Source: M3007 sp044350415
GTDB taxonomy: Bacteria; Bacteroidota; Bacteroidia; Chitinophagales; Saprospiraceae
DNA: 64,000 bases
Direction of reading: 5' to 3'
NCBI GenBank assembly: GCA_044350415.1
Contig: JBILHQ010000002.1
Location: 14,358-78,357, forward strand
Shown piece after piece: positions 23,970 to 34,082 of this stretch. The position numbers and the translations under genes are program-made. How positions within the stretch are numbered: position 1 is the first letter of the stretch; the number at the start of each line of letters is the position of its first letter. Below the pieces are notes generated by a model that saw only the letters and a program-made list of their open reading frames with translations, did not search any database and was not told the origin of the DNA.

Positions 23970-24890
23970 ATGTCTGGTTTAGTTCCGTTCTTTGGGACTG
24001 AAATGGATCAAACATTCGTAAAACAGCGTTTTTTAACGCTTCAGGATAGTATTTGTGCGCAATTGTCGGATAAGGATGGTGGCATATTTAAAGAAGACAA
24101 CTGGACACGGGCGGAAGGCGGCGGCGGTCGCACCCGAATTATCGAAGGGCACCTCATCGAGAAAGGGGGCGTGCTTTTTTCGGCCGTACACGGACCGTTG
24201 CCGGAGTCCATTGCCCAAAATATGCAGTTGGCACCCACTGATTTTTTCGCCACAGGGGTGTCCATTGTACTGCATCCCAAAAGTCCGATGGCACCGATTA
24301 TTCACATGAATGTGCGGTATTTTGAAACATCGAACGCCGAGCGGTGGTGGTTCGGTGGCGGAATTGACCTTACGCCCCATTATGTAGTGGAAGAAGATGC
24401 CCGGTGGTTTCACCAGCAGCTAAAAAACACCTGCGATCAGTTTCACCCAGATTTTTACGCCAAATTTAAGGCCCAGGCAGACGATTACTTTTTCATCCCG
24501 CACCGCCAGGAAACGCGGGGGATCGGTGGGATCTTTTTTGATTACCAGGACGAAAAAACAGGGCTGGATAAATCACAACTGTTTGATTTTGTGGTGGCAG
24601 TAGGCGAAACATTTGCGCCAACCTATTGCGAACTCCTCGAAAGGAGCAAAGAACGCCTCTGGAGCGATGCGGAAAAACAATGGCAGTTGCTCCGCCGCGG
24701 CCGGTATGTGGAATTCAACCTGGTTTGGGACCGCGGAACGAAGTTCGGACTCGAAACGAACGGCCGCACAGAAAGCATTCTGATGAGTATGCCGCCTGCT
24801 GCCAACTGGCTGTATAACTTCCAACCGGAACCGGGCACCGCAGCAGCACAAACGCAGGAATGGTTGCGTAAAGGGGTGGATTGGGTTTAG
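23970..24890 (+). CDS. hemF: Oxygen-dependent coproporphyrinogen-III oxidase
   Basis: 306 residues, full length for HemF. Conserved blocks are NWTRAEGGGGRTRIIEG, IIHMNVRYFE, WWFGGGIDLTPHY (about 125-137), RGIGGIFFDY and the C-terminal RRGRYVEFNLVWDRGTKFGL. The enzyme converts coproporphyrinogen III to protoporphyrinogen IX with O2 in aerobic heme synthesis; hemJ for the next step is at 39118. The start may be ATG 23970 or ATG 24003 (MDQTFVKQRF), the latter closer to the family N-terminus. The TAG stop is the first part of a heptamer repeat tract. Confidence 0.95.
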   Translation: MSGLVPFFGTEMDQTFVKQRFLTLQDSICAQLSDKDGGIFKEDNWTRAEGGGGRTRIIEGHLIEKGGVLFSAVHGPLPESIAQNMQLAPTDFFATGVSIVLHPKSPMAPIIHMNVRYFETSNAERWWFGGGIDLTPHYVVEEDARWFHQQLKNTCDQFHPDFYAKFKAQADDYFFIPHRQETRGIGGIFFDYQDEKTGLDKSQLFDFVVAVGETFAPTYCELLERSKERLWSDAEKQWQLLRRGRYVEFNLVWDRGTKFGLETNGRTESILMSMPPAANWLYNFQPEPGTAAAQTQEWLRKGVDWV

Positions 24891-25016
24891 TGGTGAGTGG
24901 TGAGTGGTGAGTGGTGAGTTGGAAAAACCGTCAGTTTCCAATATTCCAATTCAATCATGTGGCTTTTCCAAAAGTAATCCGAAACCAGAAATGTCACTCA
25001 CCACTCACCACTAAAC
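24886..25016. repeat. Inverted pair of heptamer repeat tracts
   Basis: The left arm (24886-24922) is TTTAG followed by four GGTGAGT-type units. The right arm (24995-25016) is the complement (CACTCACCACTCACCACTAA). They are separated by about 70 bases without a gene. The left arm contains the hemF stop codon. As RNA it would fold into a hairpin between hemF and the DUF721 gene. Confidence 0.75.
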
Positions 25017-25054
25017 TGTTACTCATTTAATTCGCACAAATTATTAGCAATACC

Positions 25055-25345
25055 ATGCGCAAAAAAAATGATGCCACTTTTGGAGAAGCCTTGCAGGAAA
25101 TGCTGCGGGAGTACAAACTCAAATCGCGCCTCGATGAAACGAAGGTGCAGATTTTGTGGGCTAAACTAATGGGTAAAACCATTGCTACTTATACCACTAA
25201 TATTGCTGTGCGGAAAAAAGTATTGTACCTGACGATTATTTCCGCGCCCTTAAAACAGGAACTTTCTTATGCGAAAGATAAAATTGTTAAACTCATTAAT
25301 GAAGAGATGGGAGAGGAATATATACGGGAAGTGGTAATTAATTAA
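25055..25345 (+). CDS. DUF721 (DciA-like) protein
   Basis: 96 residues. TFGEALQEMLREYKLKSRLD, VQILWAKLMGKTIATYT and LYLTIISAPLKQELSYAKDK match the DUF721/DciA family, a KH-like fold. In many bacteria DciA interacts with the replicative helicase; Bacteroidota members are short and this role is not proven for them. It ends 8 nt before metH. The position does not suggest a functional link with metH. Confidence 0.85.
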   Translation: MRKKNDATFGEALQEMLREYKLKSRLDETKVQILWAKLMGKTIATYTTNIAVRKKVLYLTIISAPLKQELSYAKDKIVKLINEEMGEEYIREVVIN

Positions 25346-25353
25346 AAAAAGAC

Positions 25354-28300
25354 ATGAACAAACAAACAACACTAGCAGAACTGACCCAAGCCGTTGAATC
25401 CCGTATCCTCGTTATTGACGGTGCCATGGGGACCATGATTCAACGCTATCAACTAACGGAGACTGATTTCAGGGGCGAACAGTTTAAGAACCATGCCTAT
25501 GACTTACAGGGCAACAATGATATTTTGTGCCTGACCCGTCCTGATATTATTGAAGAAATTCATCGACAATACCTGGATGCAGGCGCTGATATTCTGGAAA
25601 CCAACACCTTCAGTTCCACCTCGATTGCACAAGCAGATTACCATACCGAGCACATTGCTTATGAACTCAATGTCGCTGCTGCTCAGGTAGCCCGACGGGC
25701 GACCGATGCTTATTCCGACAGGCCCCGTTTTGTGGCCGGTGCAATTGGACCATTGAACAAAACCTTGTCATTATCGCCTGATGTGAATAATCCGGGATAC
25801 CGGGCTGTGACCTTCAAGGAAGTTAAAAATGCTTATGCCGAACAGGTACGCGGCCTGATCGACGGCGGGGTGCATATTTTGCTAGTAGAAACCATCTTTG
25901 ATACGTTGAATTGCAAAGCAGCGTTGTATGCCATCGACGAGGTTTTTGAGGAGAAGGGCGTAAAATTGCCGATCATGATCTCCGGCACCATCACAGATGC
26001 TTCAGGCAGAACCCTGAGCGGACAAACGCCGGAAGCATTCTGGATATCGGTGAAACATGCCCGGCCTTTTGCCGTGGGCCTCAACTGCGCTTTGGGTGCT
26101 GAAGAAATGCGGCCACACCTGGAGGCGCTCTCCAATATTGCACCAGAATGTTATGTTTCGGCTTATCCCAATGCCGGCCTTCCCAATGAAATGGGCGAAT
26201 ACGACCAGACACCTCACGACATGTGCACTTTTATTGAGGAATTTGCACAATCAGGTCTGGTGAATATCGTGGGAGGCTGCTGCGGCACCACCCCCGATCA
26301 TATCCGGCATATTGCCAGCCATGTCAATACCATACAACCGCGTTCCAGGCATTATATTTCCGATTCCAAAGTAAGTAAACCAGGTATTGGATATAGCATG
26401 TATGCTGGTCTGGAGCCTTTAATAGTGCGGGAAGAGACCAATTTTATCAATATCGGCGAACGGACCAACGTGACAGGCTCTGCCAAATTTGCTTCTCTGA
26501 TCAGGGCAGGGAATTATACCGAAGCCCTTTCCGTGGCGCGGCAACAAGTGGACGGCGGCGCGCAAATCATTGATGTGAATATGGATGAAGGGCTGCTGGA
26601 TTCAGAAAAAGCCATGGTGGACTTCCTGAACCTGGTCGGTGCCGAACCCGATATTGCCCGCGTTCCGGTGATGGTGGATTCCTCCAAGTTTCAGGTAATC
26701 GAAGCTGGATTACAATGTTTGCAGGGAAAAAGTATAGTCAATTCTATTTCCCTCAAAGAAGGCGAAAAAGAGTTTATCCGACAGGCAAAAATATGTCGCA
26801 GGTATGGTGCGGCGGTAGTCGTCATGGCTTTTGACGAAGCGGGACAGGCGGATACCGCCGATCGAAAAGTTGAAATTTGTCAGCGGGCGTACCAGATTTT
26901 GACCGAACAATTGGCATTTGATCCTTCGGATATCATTTTTGACCCGAATATTTTTGCAGTCGCAACCGGTATTGAAGAGCATAACGGTTATGCCATCGCA
27001 TTTATTGAGGCTACCCGTCGTATTAAAGTATTATGCCCGGGCGCAAAAATTTCAGGTGGCGTAAGTAATTTGTCTTTCTCCTTCCGGGGCAACAATGTGG
27101 TGCGGGAGGCCATGCACGCAGCATTTTTGTACCACGCTATTCAGGCCGGCATGGACATGGGCATTGTGAATGCCGGACTGATTGAAGTGTATGAAGAAGT
27201 GCCCAAAGACTTACTGAACCGCATTGAAGATGTGCTGTTTAACCGCAATCCCAATGCGACCGATGAACTGGTGCGTTATGCAGAGGGCTTGCGCGGTACT
27301 GCCGGAGGAAAGGCTCTTGGGCAAGATCTCTCCTGGCGGGAACTCTCCCTGGAAGAGCGGATTACGCATGCTTTGGTAAAAGGGGTGACTGATTTTATCG
27401 ACATCGATATTGAAGAAGCCATTCAGAAATACCCCATCCCCCTGCGTATTATTGAAGGCCCGTTAATGGACGGCATGAATGTGGTGGGTGATTTGTTCGG
27501 TGCCGGCAAAATGTTTTTACCGCAGGTGGTTAAAAGTGCCCGGGTAATGAAAAAAGCCGTGGCTATTTTGACGCCCATGATTGAACTCGAAAAAGCAGCC
27601 ACTGGTGTCAGCAGCGCCCGGGGAAAAATCCTGATGGCCACCGTAAAAGGGGATGTTCACGATATTGGCAAAAATATCGTGGGTGTAGTACTCGGCTGCA
27701 ATAATTATGAAATAATAGACCTCGGCGTAATGGTCCCTGCCGACAAAATACTGGCAGCAGCCAGGGAACACAATGTCGATATCATTGGTCTTTCCGGATT
27801 GATTACGCCCTCGCTGGATGAAATGGTGCACGTGGCGAAAGAAATGCAACGGCAGCATTTCTACCTGCCGCTCCTGATCGGAGGTGCCACGACCAGCAAA
27901 ACCCATACTGCCGTAAAAGTGGAACCACAGTACCACAATGCTCCAGTGATTCATGTGCTCGATGCCAGTCGCAGTGTGGCCGTTGTGAGCAGCCTGCTCA
28001 CCAAAAACGAAGCAGAAAACCATACTTTTATCAGTGGCGTAAAAGCCGAGTATGAGAAAATCCGCTTTGACCGCGCCAACAAACAATCCACCAAGCAATA
28101 CTTGTCGATCCAGGATGCCCGCGCCAATAAAGCCAAAATAGATTGGGCGGCCACTCCCCTCCCCCAGCCCGTATTCCAGGGCGTAAAAGTATTCGACAGT
28201 TATCCTTTGGCCGAATTAGTTCCCTACATCGACTGGACGCCTTTCTTTCAGAGCTGGCAATTAGCCGGTAAATATCCTGCGATACTCACCGACCACATTG

Positions 28301-29064
28301 TAGGATATGAAGCCACTAAATTGCTGCACGACGCTAAAGAAATGTTGCACAAAATAATAGATGAAAAATGGCTGGAAGCCCGTGCTGTTATCGGCATTTT
28401 CCCAGCCAATAGCGAACAAAGCGATGACATACAGTTATTTACCGACAACACCCGCACAACACCTTTATTAAAAGTCCATCATTTGCGGCAGCAAAATGTA
28501 AAGGCGCCCGGTCAACCCAATTTTTGCCTGAGTGATTATATTGCGCCTTCCGGTAATGACTGGTTGGGCGCGTTTGCCGTAACGGCAGGCATTGGAATTG
28601 AACCGCATGTCGCTGCTTTTGAAAAAGCAGGGGATGATTATTCTGCCATTCTGCTCAAAGCACTGGCCGACCGGCTGGCAGAAGCGATGGCCGAGCGGAT
28701 ACACGAACGGGTGCGCAAAGAATTTTGGGGATATGCCGCCCAGGAATCCCTGCCCAACGATGCCCTGATTGATGAAAAATACGTTGGCGTACGCCCGGCA
28801 CCAGGATATCCCGCCTGTCCGGAACATACTGAAAAGCGATTATTGTGGACCTTATTGCATCCGGAAAACATTGGAATGGAACTGACCGAAAGTTGTGCCA
28901 TGTACCCTGCGGCGGCAGTCAGCGGCTGGTATTTTAGTCACCCGGAATCCAAATATTTTGGTTTGGGTCAGATTGGCAAAGACCAGATTATTGATTACGC
29001 AGCGCGGAAAGGTATGGATGTGGAAGAAGCCGAGCGGTGGTTGTCCCCTGTCTTGAATTACTAA
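25354..29064 (+). CDS. metH: Cobalamin-dependent methionine synthase
   Basis: 1236 residues, full-length MetH with all four modules. The homocysteine domain (1-330) has zinc ligands in VGGCCGTTPDH at about 306-312. The pterin-binding domain is at about 350-610 (INIGERTNVTGSAKFASLI). The B12 cap and binding domains (about 640-890) carry GDVHDIGKNIVGVVLGCNNY, with the cobalt-ligand His at about 768-769. The C-terminal domain is the SAM-binding activation module with YPAAAVSGWYFSHPESKYF. It makes methionine from homocysteine using methyl-tetrahydrofolate. No cobalamin riboswitch is visible upstream. Confidence 0.97.
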   Translation: MNKQTTLAELTQAVESRILVIDGAMGTMIQRYQLTETDFRGEQFKNHAYDLQGNNDILCLTRPDIIEEIHRQYLDAGADILETNTFSSTSIAQADYHTEHIAYELNVAAAQVARRATDAYSDRPRFVAGAIGPLNKTLSLSPDVNNPGYRAVTFKEVKNAYAEQVRGLIDGGVHILLVETIFDTLNCKAALYAIDEVFEEKGVKLPIMISGTITDASGRTLSGQTPEAFWISVKHARPFAVGLNCALGAEEMRPHLEALSNIAPECYVSAYPNAGLPNEMGEYDQTPHDMCTFIEEFAQSGLVNIVGGCCGTTPDHIRHIASHVNTIQPRSRHYISDSKVSKPGIGYSMYAGLEPLIVREETNFINIGERTNVTGSAKFASLIRAGNYTEALSVARQQVDGGAQIIDVNMDEGLLDSEKAMVDFLNLVGAEPDIARVPVMVDSSKFQVIEAGLQCLQGKSIVNSISLKEGEKEFIRQAKICRRYGAAVVVMAFDEAGQADTADRKVEICQRAYQILTEQLAFDPSDIIFDPNIFAVATGIEEHNGYAIAFIEATRRIKVLCPGAKISGGVSNLSFSFRGNNVVREAMHAAFLYHAIQAGMDMGIVNAGLIEVYEEVPKDLLNRIEDVLFNRNPNATDELVRYAEGLRGTAGGKALGQDLSWRELSLEERITHALVKGVTDFIDIDIEEAIQKYPIPLRIIEGPLMDGMNVVGDLFGAGKMFLPQVVKSARVMKKAVAILTPMIELEKAATGVSSARGKILMATVKGDVHDIGKNIVGVVLGCNNYEIIDLGVMVPADKILAAAREHNVDIIGLSGLITPSLDEMVHVAKEMQRQHFYLPLLIGGATTSKTHTAVKVEPQYHNAPVIHVLDASRSVAVVSSLLTKNEAENHTFISGVKAEYEKIRFDRANKQSTKQYLSIQDARANKAKIDWAATPLPQPVFQGVKVFDSYPLAELVPYIDWTPFFQSWQLAGKYPAILTDHIVGYEATKLLHDAKEMLHKIIDEKWLEARAVIGIFPANSEQSDDIQLFTDNTRTTPLLKVHHLRQQNVKAPGQPNFCLSDYIAPSGNDWLGAFAVTAGIGIEPHVAAFEKAGDDYSAILLKALADRLAEAMAERIHERVRKEFWGYAAQESLPNDALIDEKYVGVRPAPGYPACPEHTEKRLLWTLLHPENIGMELTESCAMYPAAAVSGWYFSHPESKYFGLGQIGKDQIIDYAARKGMDVEEAERWLSPVLNY

Positions 29065-29076
29065 AATTCATTCATC

Positions 29077-30333
29077 ATGCAAAATGCACTGCTGGAAAAA
29101 ATACAAGCATTCACCAATGCCGATTATACTTATTTAGATGATATTTTTGGCCATTATTCGCAGCATCCCGAGCCTTCGCTCCAGGAATTTAAAACGGCCC
29201 AAAAGCAGTTGGAATTATACTGGGAAGCAGGTTGCGACAGGGTGGAATTTTGCGCAGGAACAGGCGTGGTGGCGGTAATCCAAAATGGTGCAGGGAAAAC
29301 GGTACTCTGCCGCAATGACCACGATGCACTGTTGATGCAGGATCAAATCGAAGGCAGATACCGCAGTCTGGTTCCAGGTGTGGCCCACAAATGCGGGCAC
29401 AGTATGGTTCCTGCTATTTCGGTAGGTGTGGCCAGAAATTTGGTGCGGTTAAAAGAATACTGGGAAGGGACCGTCGTGCTGGTATCCCAATTAGGCGAAG
29501 AAGGCGCAGATGGCGCCGGCAAGATGCTGCGGGATGGTTTATACGAACGATTTCCCAAGCCCGATATGGCTTTGGCATACCACTGTTCGCCAACACTCCC
29601 TGTTGGACAATTAGGATTTCGCAAAGGGTTCGCTTTTGCGACCACTTCCATGGGTTCCATCTTAGTCAAAGGGCAAGGTGGACACGGTGGCGCACCGGAC
29701 ACCGCCATTGATCCGATTGTGCTGGCTTCTTCGATTGTCATGCGTTTACAGACCATTGTCAGCCGCGAAATGTCGCCATTTGAACCTGCCGTAGTGTCGG
29801 TTTGCTCCTTTGTGAGCAGCAGCCAGTATTCATCAGTTATTCCGGATAGCGTGGCCATGAAATTCACTGTTCGGTGCATGGGTGACGCTGCATATAATAA
29901 AATAACAGCTGCGATTGAGCGGATTTGCAATGCAGAAGCAGCGGCAAGTAATTTGCCGCCGGAAAAATACCCGGTAATCAACCACCGCGAATATATTACC
30001 GATGCGGTGTACAACGACCCCCATTTTACGACGCGACTGGAAGGTATTTTTGGCGAAATATTCGGGCAGGAAGCGATCAAAGAAGAGCCTTGTTACGCAT
30101 TTGGAGAAGATTTTGGTCATTATGCACTAAAAGGCGAAATACCCATTTCACTGATCTGGCTGGGAAGTGTTAGCCCTAATAAGTTTGATAACAATGGCAA
30201 GCCTGTCGTATTCCTGGAGCCCCTTCATTCTCCCAAATTCATGCCGGAACCAGAAACATTAGTGCCTGGCGTGGTTGGAATGACCGGAGCGGTAATCGCG
30301 TTACTGGAACTATCGCCTGTCGGTGTGGGATGA
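29077..30333 (+). CDS. M20 family amidohydrolase/peptidase
   Basis: 418 residues. CRNDHDALLMQD (about 78-89) and AHKCGHSMVPA (about 103-112) are metal-binding motifs of the M20D amidohydrolases, followed by QLGEEGADGAGKML (catalytic Glu region) and GQGGHGGAP (dimerisation-domain start). Such enzymes hydrolyse N-acyl amino acids, indole-amides or small peptides. No signal peptide is seen, so it is probably cytoplasmic. It begins 12 nt after metH, so they may be cotranscribed. The substrate is not known. Confidence 0.88.
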   Translation: MQNALLEKIQAFTNADYTYLDDIFGHYSQHPEPSLQEFKTAQKQLELYWEAGCDRVEFCAGTGVVAVIQNGAGKTVLCRNDHDALLMQDQIEGRYRSLVPGVAHKCGHSMVPAISVGVARNLVRLKEYWEGTVVLVSQLGEEGADGAGKMLRDGLYERFPKPDMALAYHCSPTLPVGQLGFRKGFAFATTSMGSILVKGQGGHGGAPDTAIDPIVLASSIVMRLQTIVSREMSPFEPAVVSVCSFVSSSQYSSVIPDSVAMKFTVRCMGDAAYNKITAAIERICNAEAAASNLPPEKYPVINHREYITDAVYNDPHFTTRLEGIFGEIFGQEAIKEEPCYAFGEDFGHYALKGEIPISLIWLGSVSPNKFDNNGKPVVFLEPLHSPKFMPEPETLVPGVVGMTGAVIALLELSPVGVG

Positions 30334-30406
30334 TATTCTGATACAATGCACCCCGCTGGTGATTTTCAGAAGTCAGTGGGGGTGTTTTAAAAAACTATGC
30401 TCATCT

Positions 30407-33400
30407 ATGTTCCGTTTATTCCTCTTTTTCAGCCTTCTTTTTACTGACCCTGTCCTCAGCCAAACCTGTAATTACCTGGCATACGATGGCTTTAACTACC
30501 CTTCCGGTACTGCACTCAACGGCCTTCAGGGCGGAACAGGATGGCAATCCCCCTGGGAAGTTCAAGGGGCTAACAATAATGTGCCGGGGTACCAAACCAC
30601 CTCAAGTACCCCATTAACCTACCTTGACTTACAGACAGCCGGCAATTATTCCTCCGGAGGATATGTCTATCTCACTGCAGGACGGCGCCTGAATACTGCA
30701 ACAGGCGGACCATTTACGCCTTGGCTAAATAGTAATAATGCCATTGGAACAGGATCCGCTCCGCTTTGGACTTCCGTTTTGCTTGGAAAAACAGAGGCCA
30801 ATGACGAGAATGTTTCCGTATTGTGGCATTCCAGTAATATTGCCTGGTGCGCTGGTTGCAATCCTGTTAACCATGTAGCGGTGGGATATTTTGGTAGTAC
30901 CTCCAATGTGAATGGAGAGCGGCGGTGGTCGCTAAGTATCAATGGAATAGTGTATCCCACCGCCGTACCTGTCAATATAAATACGACCGTGTTCATGGTT
31001 GTAAAAATGGAATTTGGATCGACCAATACCATTTCATTATTTGTCAATCCGCCCACTATTGGGAATACGGTGCCCACCACCCCAACCCTGGAACAAACTA
31101 CCACTACGCCATTCGACATCAGGAGTTTCGCGTTGTATGAAGGTAACGATGCCGGTTCCGGGGAGGCCGATGAAATAAGGATGGGCGCAAGTTATGCCTG
31201 CGTGGCTCCTGATCCAACGGTCATGGTTAACCAGCCGCCGGTCGCGAATTTCACCATGACACCTGCCAGCGGCAATGCCCCTTTAGCGGTGGCACTCGAC
31301 GGCAGTACTTCTGTAGATCCCGATGGCACCATTGTGTCGTGGTCCTGGAATTTTGGCGACGGAAGTCCTGTAACTACTGGCGAAATCGTAAATCATACGT
31401 TCGCTGCAACCGGTATTTTACAGGTGCAACTCACCGTGACCGACAACAATGGTGTATCGCATGCGTTGTCGCTGCCTGTTACCGTATTCAATCCTTCCGG
31501 CACCTTTACTTGTCAGGCCCGTTTGAACATGCTCGATCTGGCGACTTGCAGCAATAACAACGGAAGATTTGTGGCCAATAATATCGCCGGAGTGTCGCTC
31601 GATCTCCGCAATATTTCTAATGCAATGGTCCCTTCTTCTGCTGTAAATTCTGGGTTGTTTGAAAATCTTTCACCTGGCGACTACACCCTTTATCTGGCAG
31701 GACCGAATGGCTGCCGCGATACTTTTCAGATCGCCGTGGCAGTAGATAGCAGCACTTGTGAAGGCTGGGCACCTGAGCCCTGTGCTATGAAAATCGGTGT
31801 TGGCCTCGAAGGATTGGCGTACTACAGCAGCACCCGGATGTTTAAAGATTACTTTAAAACAGCTGGTGAATGGATTACCTACGACCCTACTAATGCAACC
31901 CCGGGCTGGAATACAGGCGACCAGCAATACATTCCGGCAGATATCAATGGGTATGCTACTGTTATTCCATTTTCGACGCCGAACGGCCCACGGGCATTAC
32001 GTGGTATTATTTCGGCCAATGGCTATGTGCCGATGGGCGTACCCATGCGCTTGCTGTACGACGGCGTCGGCACGATCACTATGCAAGGCAATGTGACGGT
32101 GAACGCCAACGCCCCCAACCAAATTGACTTTACCAGTAATGATGAAGGTAATATATGGTTTCACCTCGCGAGTGCTCAACAGGGCGATCCTGTAAAAAAT
32201 ATCCGGGTGATAGCCATTGCTGATGCAGCCTCCTACCTCACCGCTCCATTCCGGCAAAACTTCCTGGACAAAGCGAATACCTTCAGTTCTATCCGGTACA
32301 TGGACCTGATGCACACCAACGGCAATGGCAATATTACCTGGGCCAACCGCACACTACCCGGCTACTATTCTCAGGCCGTGGCACCAGGTGGCGGTATGGC
32401 GTACGAGTATATCATCCAATTGGCCAATACCATGAACAAAGATATATGGCTTTGTGTGCCCCATCAGGCCGACAATGACTACATCACCCAAATGGCCGCC
32501 ATGTTTCACGATCAACTGAATCCAGGCATCAAGGTGTACCTGGAATACAGCAATGAAGTGTGGAACTGGATATTTAGTCAGGCGAATTGGGTAGCCAATA
32601 ACGGACCGCAAAACATCAGTTATCCAAGAAGGTACGTGGAACGGGCCCAAAATACTTTTCGTATCTGGCACCAGGAGTGGGGGCCAGATAAGGCCCGGGT
32701 ACGCCGGGTATTGGGCACGCAAAACGGATATGACTGGGTAACGGAAGAGATTATGGCACATGCTGACCCGGATGATTACGATTATATATCGCCATCGTGG
32801 TACGTAGGACTTGACCACAGTCTCAGTGGGGTGCCTAATCTGGTGGCGCTGGGCGCTGCGGCCACTGCCGAAGATGTGCTGGAAAATGCGACCAATACCT
32901 TCCATGGGTTTTACCCGCATTGGCAAATGGTGTACAATACGGCCAAATTGTACAAGAAAAAAGTCGTCAACTACGAAGGCGGACAGCACTTTACGAACTT
33001 TAGTGTACCTGCTTATATCCAGGCGATGTACGATGCGCAGGTTCACCCCGGCATGTATGATTTATACCAGGAAATGCTCGACAGCCTCCGAAGTTTGAAA
33101 TCGGAATTACCAATGGCATTCGTATTATCTGGTCCATGGCAGAGCATTTATGGATCCTGGGGGCATATTTTCAGCGTGGACGACCTGCCGCCTTATACCG
33201 ACCGGCCTAAATACCAGGTATTACTGGATAATATTAACCTTTGTACTTCGAGCCTGCCGGCAGCACTCCATAATTTTACAGCCACCTGTGAACGCAGCGG
33301 CGTTCATCTGGAATGGACGGTTTCAGATGAAAAAAACGTAAAGGAATACCACGTGGAAATATCAGATAATGGCGCCAACTGGCAATCCATAGCCAACATT

Positions 33401-33799
33401 TCTTGGCAACAAGGAGGTGTTTATCCGCTTCATTATCAATACAATATTCAAAATGAAAGTGGTCCGTATTTTCGTTTGGCAACTTTAGATACCGATGGTC
33501 GGGCGACGTATTCGGCCTGGCGGTCAGTGAATTGCAACCAACGGGATTTGGCTCAATTATTCCCAAATCCAAGTTCCGGAATGGTCCGTTTAGAGATTCC
33601 TGCAAGCTGGAATACCGAAACATTTAGTGCGCAGATAACCGATATTTTGGGTCGTGTACAATCACGGAAAACTATTGTACAATCAGCAGATATCAATGTT
33701 GAATCTTTGGCAGATGGCCTGTATTTTATGGCCCTTTACGATGAAAAAGGTCGGGAAGTACAGCGGTTGAAATTTGACAAATTTACATTAAAAAAATAG
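30407..33799 (+). CDS. Large T9SS-secreted protein: PKD domain, TIM-barrel glycosidase-like region, type A sorting domain
   Basis: 1130 residues from ATG 30407; the frame is open further upstream but only this start gives a signal peptide (MFRLFLFFSLLFTDPVLSQ). Order: beta-rich N-terminal domain (20-270), PKD domain (about 275-365, VDPDGTIVSWSWNFGDG), linker, then a region of about 460-940 resembling a clan GH-A TIM barrel. SNEVWN at 715-720 gives an Asn-Glu pair (Glu717) and NYEGGQ gives Glu857, candidate acid/base and nucleophile. A C-terminal T9SS type A domain follows (LFPNPSSGMVRLEIP). It is probably an extracellular polysaccharide-binding or degrading protein; no exact family could be named. 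Confidence 0.85.
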   Translation: MFRLFLFFSLLFTDPVLSQTCNYLAYDGFNYPSGTALNGLQGGTGWQSPWEVQGANNNVPGYQTTSSTPLTYLDLQTAGNYSSGGYVYLTAGRRLNTATGGPFTPWLNSNNAIGTGSAPLWTSVLLGKTEANDENVSVLWHSSNIAWCAGCNPVNHVAVGYFGSTSNVNGERRWSLSINGIVYPTAVPVNINTTVFMVVKMEFGSTNTISLFVNPPTIGNTVPTTPTLEQTTTTPFDIRSFALYEGNDAGSGEADEIRMGASYACVAPDPTVMVNQPPVANFTMTPASGNAPLAVALDGSTSVDPDGTIVSWSWNFGDGSPVTTGEIVNHTFAATGILQVQLTVTDNNGVSHALSLPVTVFNPSGTFTCQARLNMLDLATCSNNNGRFVANNIAGVSLDLRNISNAMVPSSAVNSGLFENLSPGDYTLYLAGPNGCRDTFQIAVAVDSSTCEGWAPEPCAMKIGVGLEGLAYYSSTRMFKDYFKTAGEWITYDPTNATPGWNTGDQQYIPADINGYATVIPFSTPNGPRALRGIISANGYVPMGVPMRLLYDGVGTITMQGNVTVNANAPNQIDFTSNDEGNIWFHLASAQQGDPVKNIRVIAIADAASYLTAPFRQNFLDKANTFSSIRYMDLMHTNGNGNITWANRTLPGYYSQAVAPGGGMAYEYIIQLANTMNKDIWLCVPHQADNDYITQMAAMFHDQLNPGIKVYLEYSNEVWNWIFSQANWVANNGPQNISYPRRYVERAQNTFRIWHQEWGPDKARVRRVLGTQNGYDWVTEEIMAHADPDDYDYISPSWYVGLDHSLSGVPNLVALGAAATAEDVLENATNTFHGFYPHWQMVYNTAKLYKKKVVNYEGGQHFTNFSVPAYIQAMYDAQVHPGMYDLYQEMLDSLRSLKSELPMAFVLSGPWQSIYGSWGHIFSVDDLPPYTDRPKYQVLLDNINLCTSSLPAALHNFTATCERSGVHLEWTVSDEKNVKEYHVEISDNGANWQSIANISWQQGGVYPLHYQYNIQNESGPYFRLATLDTDGRATYSAWRSVNCNQRDLAQLFPNPSSGMVRLEIPASWNTETFSAQITDILGRVQSRKTIVQSADINVESLADGLYFMALYDEKGREVQRLKFDKFTLKK

Positions 33800-33928
33800 C
33801 GGACAGGTTCACTTTGAGGCCGGGGAATGCACAGCTCAGTACAATATCCGCTCGGGAGCGCCGAGGCAATAAGAGTAGGTACCATTCAGGTCCAATTGAC
33901 TGATATTCGTTATCATGATGACAAAGAT

Positions 33929-33969
33929 GCAGGAAATAATAAAAACGCGTCTTTGCTTCCTGCCTTTTT
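33929..33969 (+). terminator. Hairpin with T-run after the T9SS-secreted protein gene
   Basis: GCAGGAA (33929-33935) pairs with TTCCTGC (33957-33963) and is followed by CTTTTT. It fits an intrinsic terminator about 130 nt after the stop. The rest of 33800-34047 shows no gene. Confidence 0.5.
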
Positions 33970-34047
33970 CACCCCGTAAAACCGTTCGTTCACAACATCA
34001 ACAACGCAATTGACGCATCAGGGCATCGGAATTGGATTGGAAGGCGT

Positions 34048-34055
34048 TACTTTTG
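34048..34055 (+). promoter_or_regulatory. -7 element TACTTTTG
   Basis: TACTTTTG matches TAnnTTTG and lies 27 nt before the ATG of the beta-barrel gene at 34083. It is consistent with a Bacteroidota sigma-70-type promoter, although the -33 TTTG is not evident. Confidence 0.45.
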
Positions 34056-34082
34056 CAGCCATTAAGAAAATGCGATAAAAAT

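Noticed and set aside
24891..25353. Cobalamin riboswitch upstream of metH
   Set aside because: The gap is occupied by heptamer repeats and the DUF721 gene; no B12-box-like sequence could be identified.
27517..28098. 193-codon antisense frame inside metH
   Set aside because: It is a shadow of the conserved B12-binding domain coding region.
32354..33046. 230-codon antisense frame inside the T9SS-secreted protein
   Set aside because: The opposite strand carries a well-supported long gene and the antisense frame shows no family-like composition.
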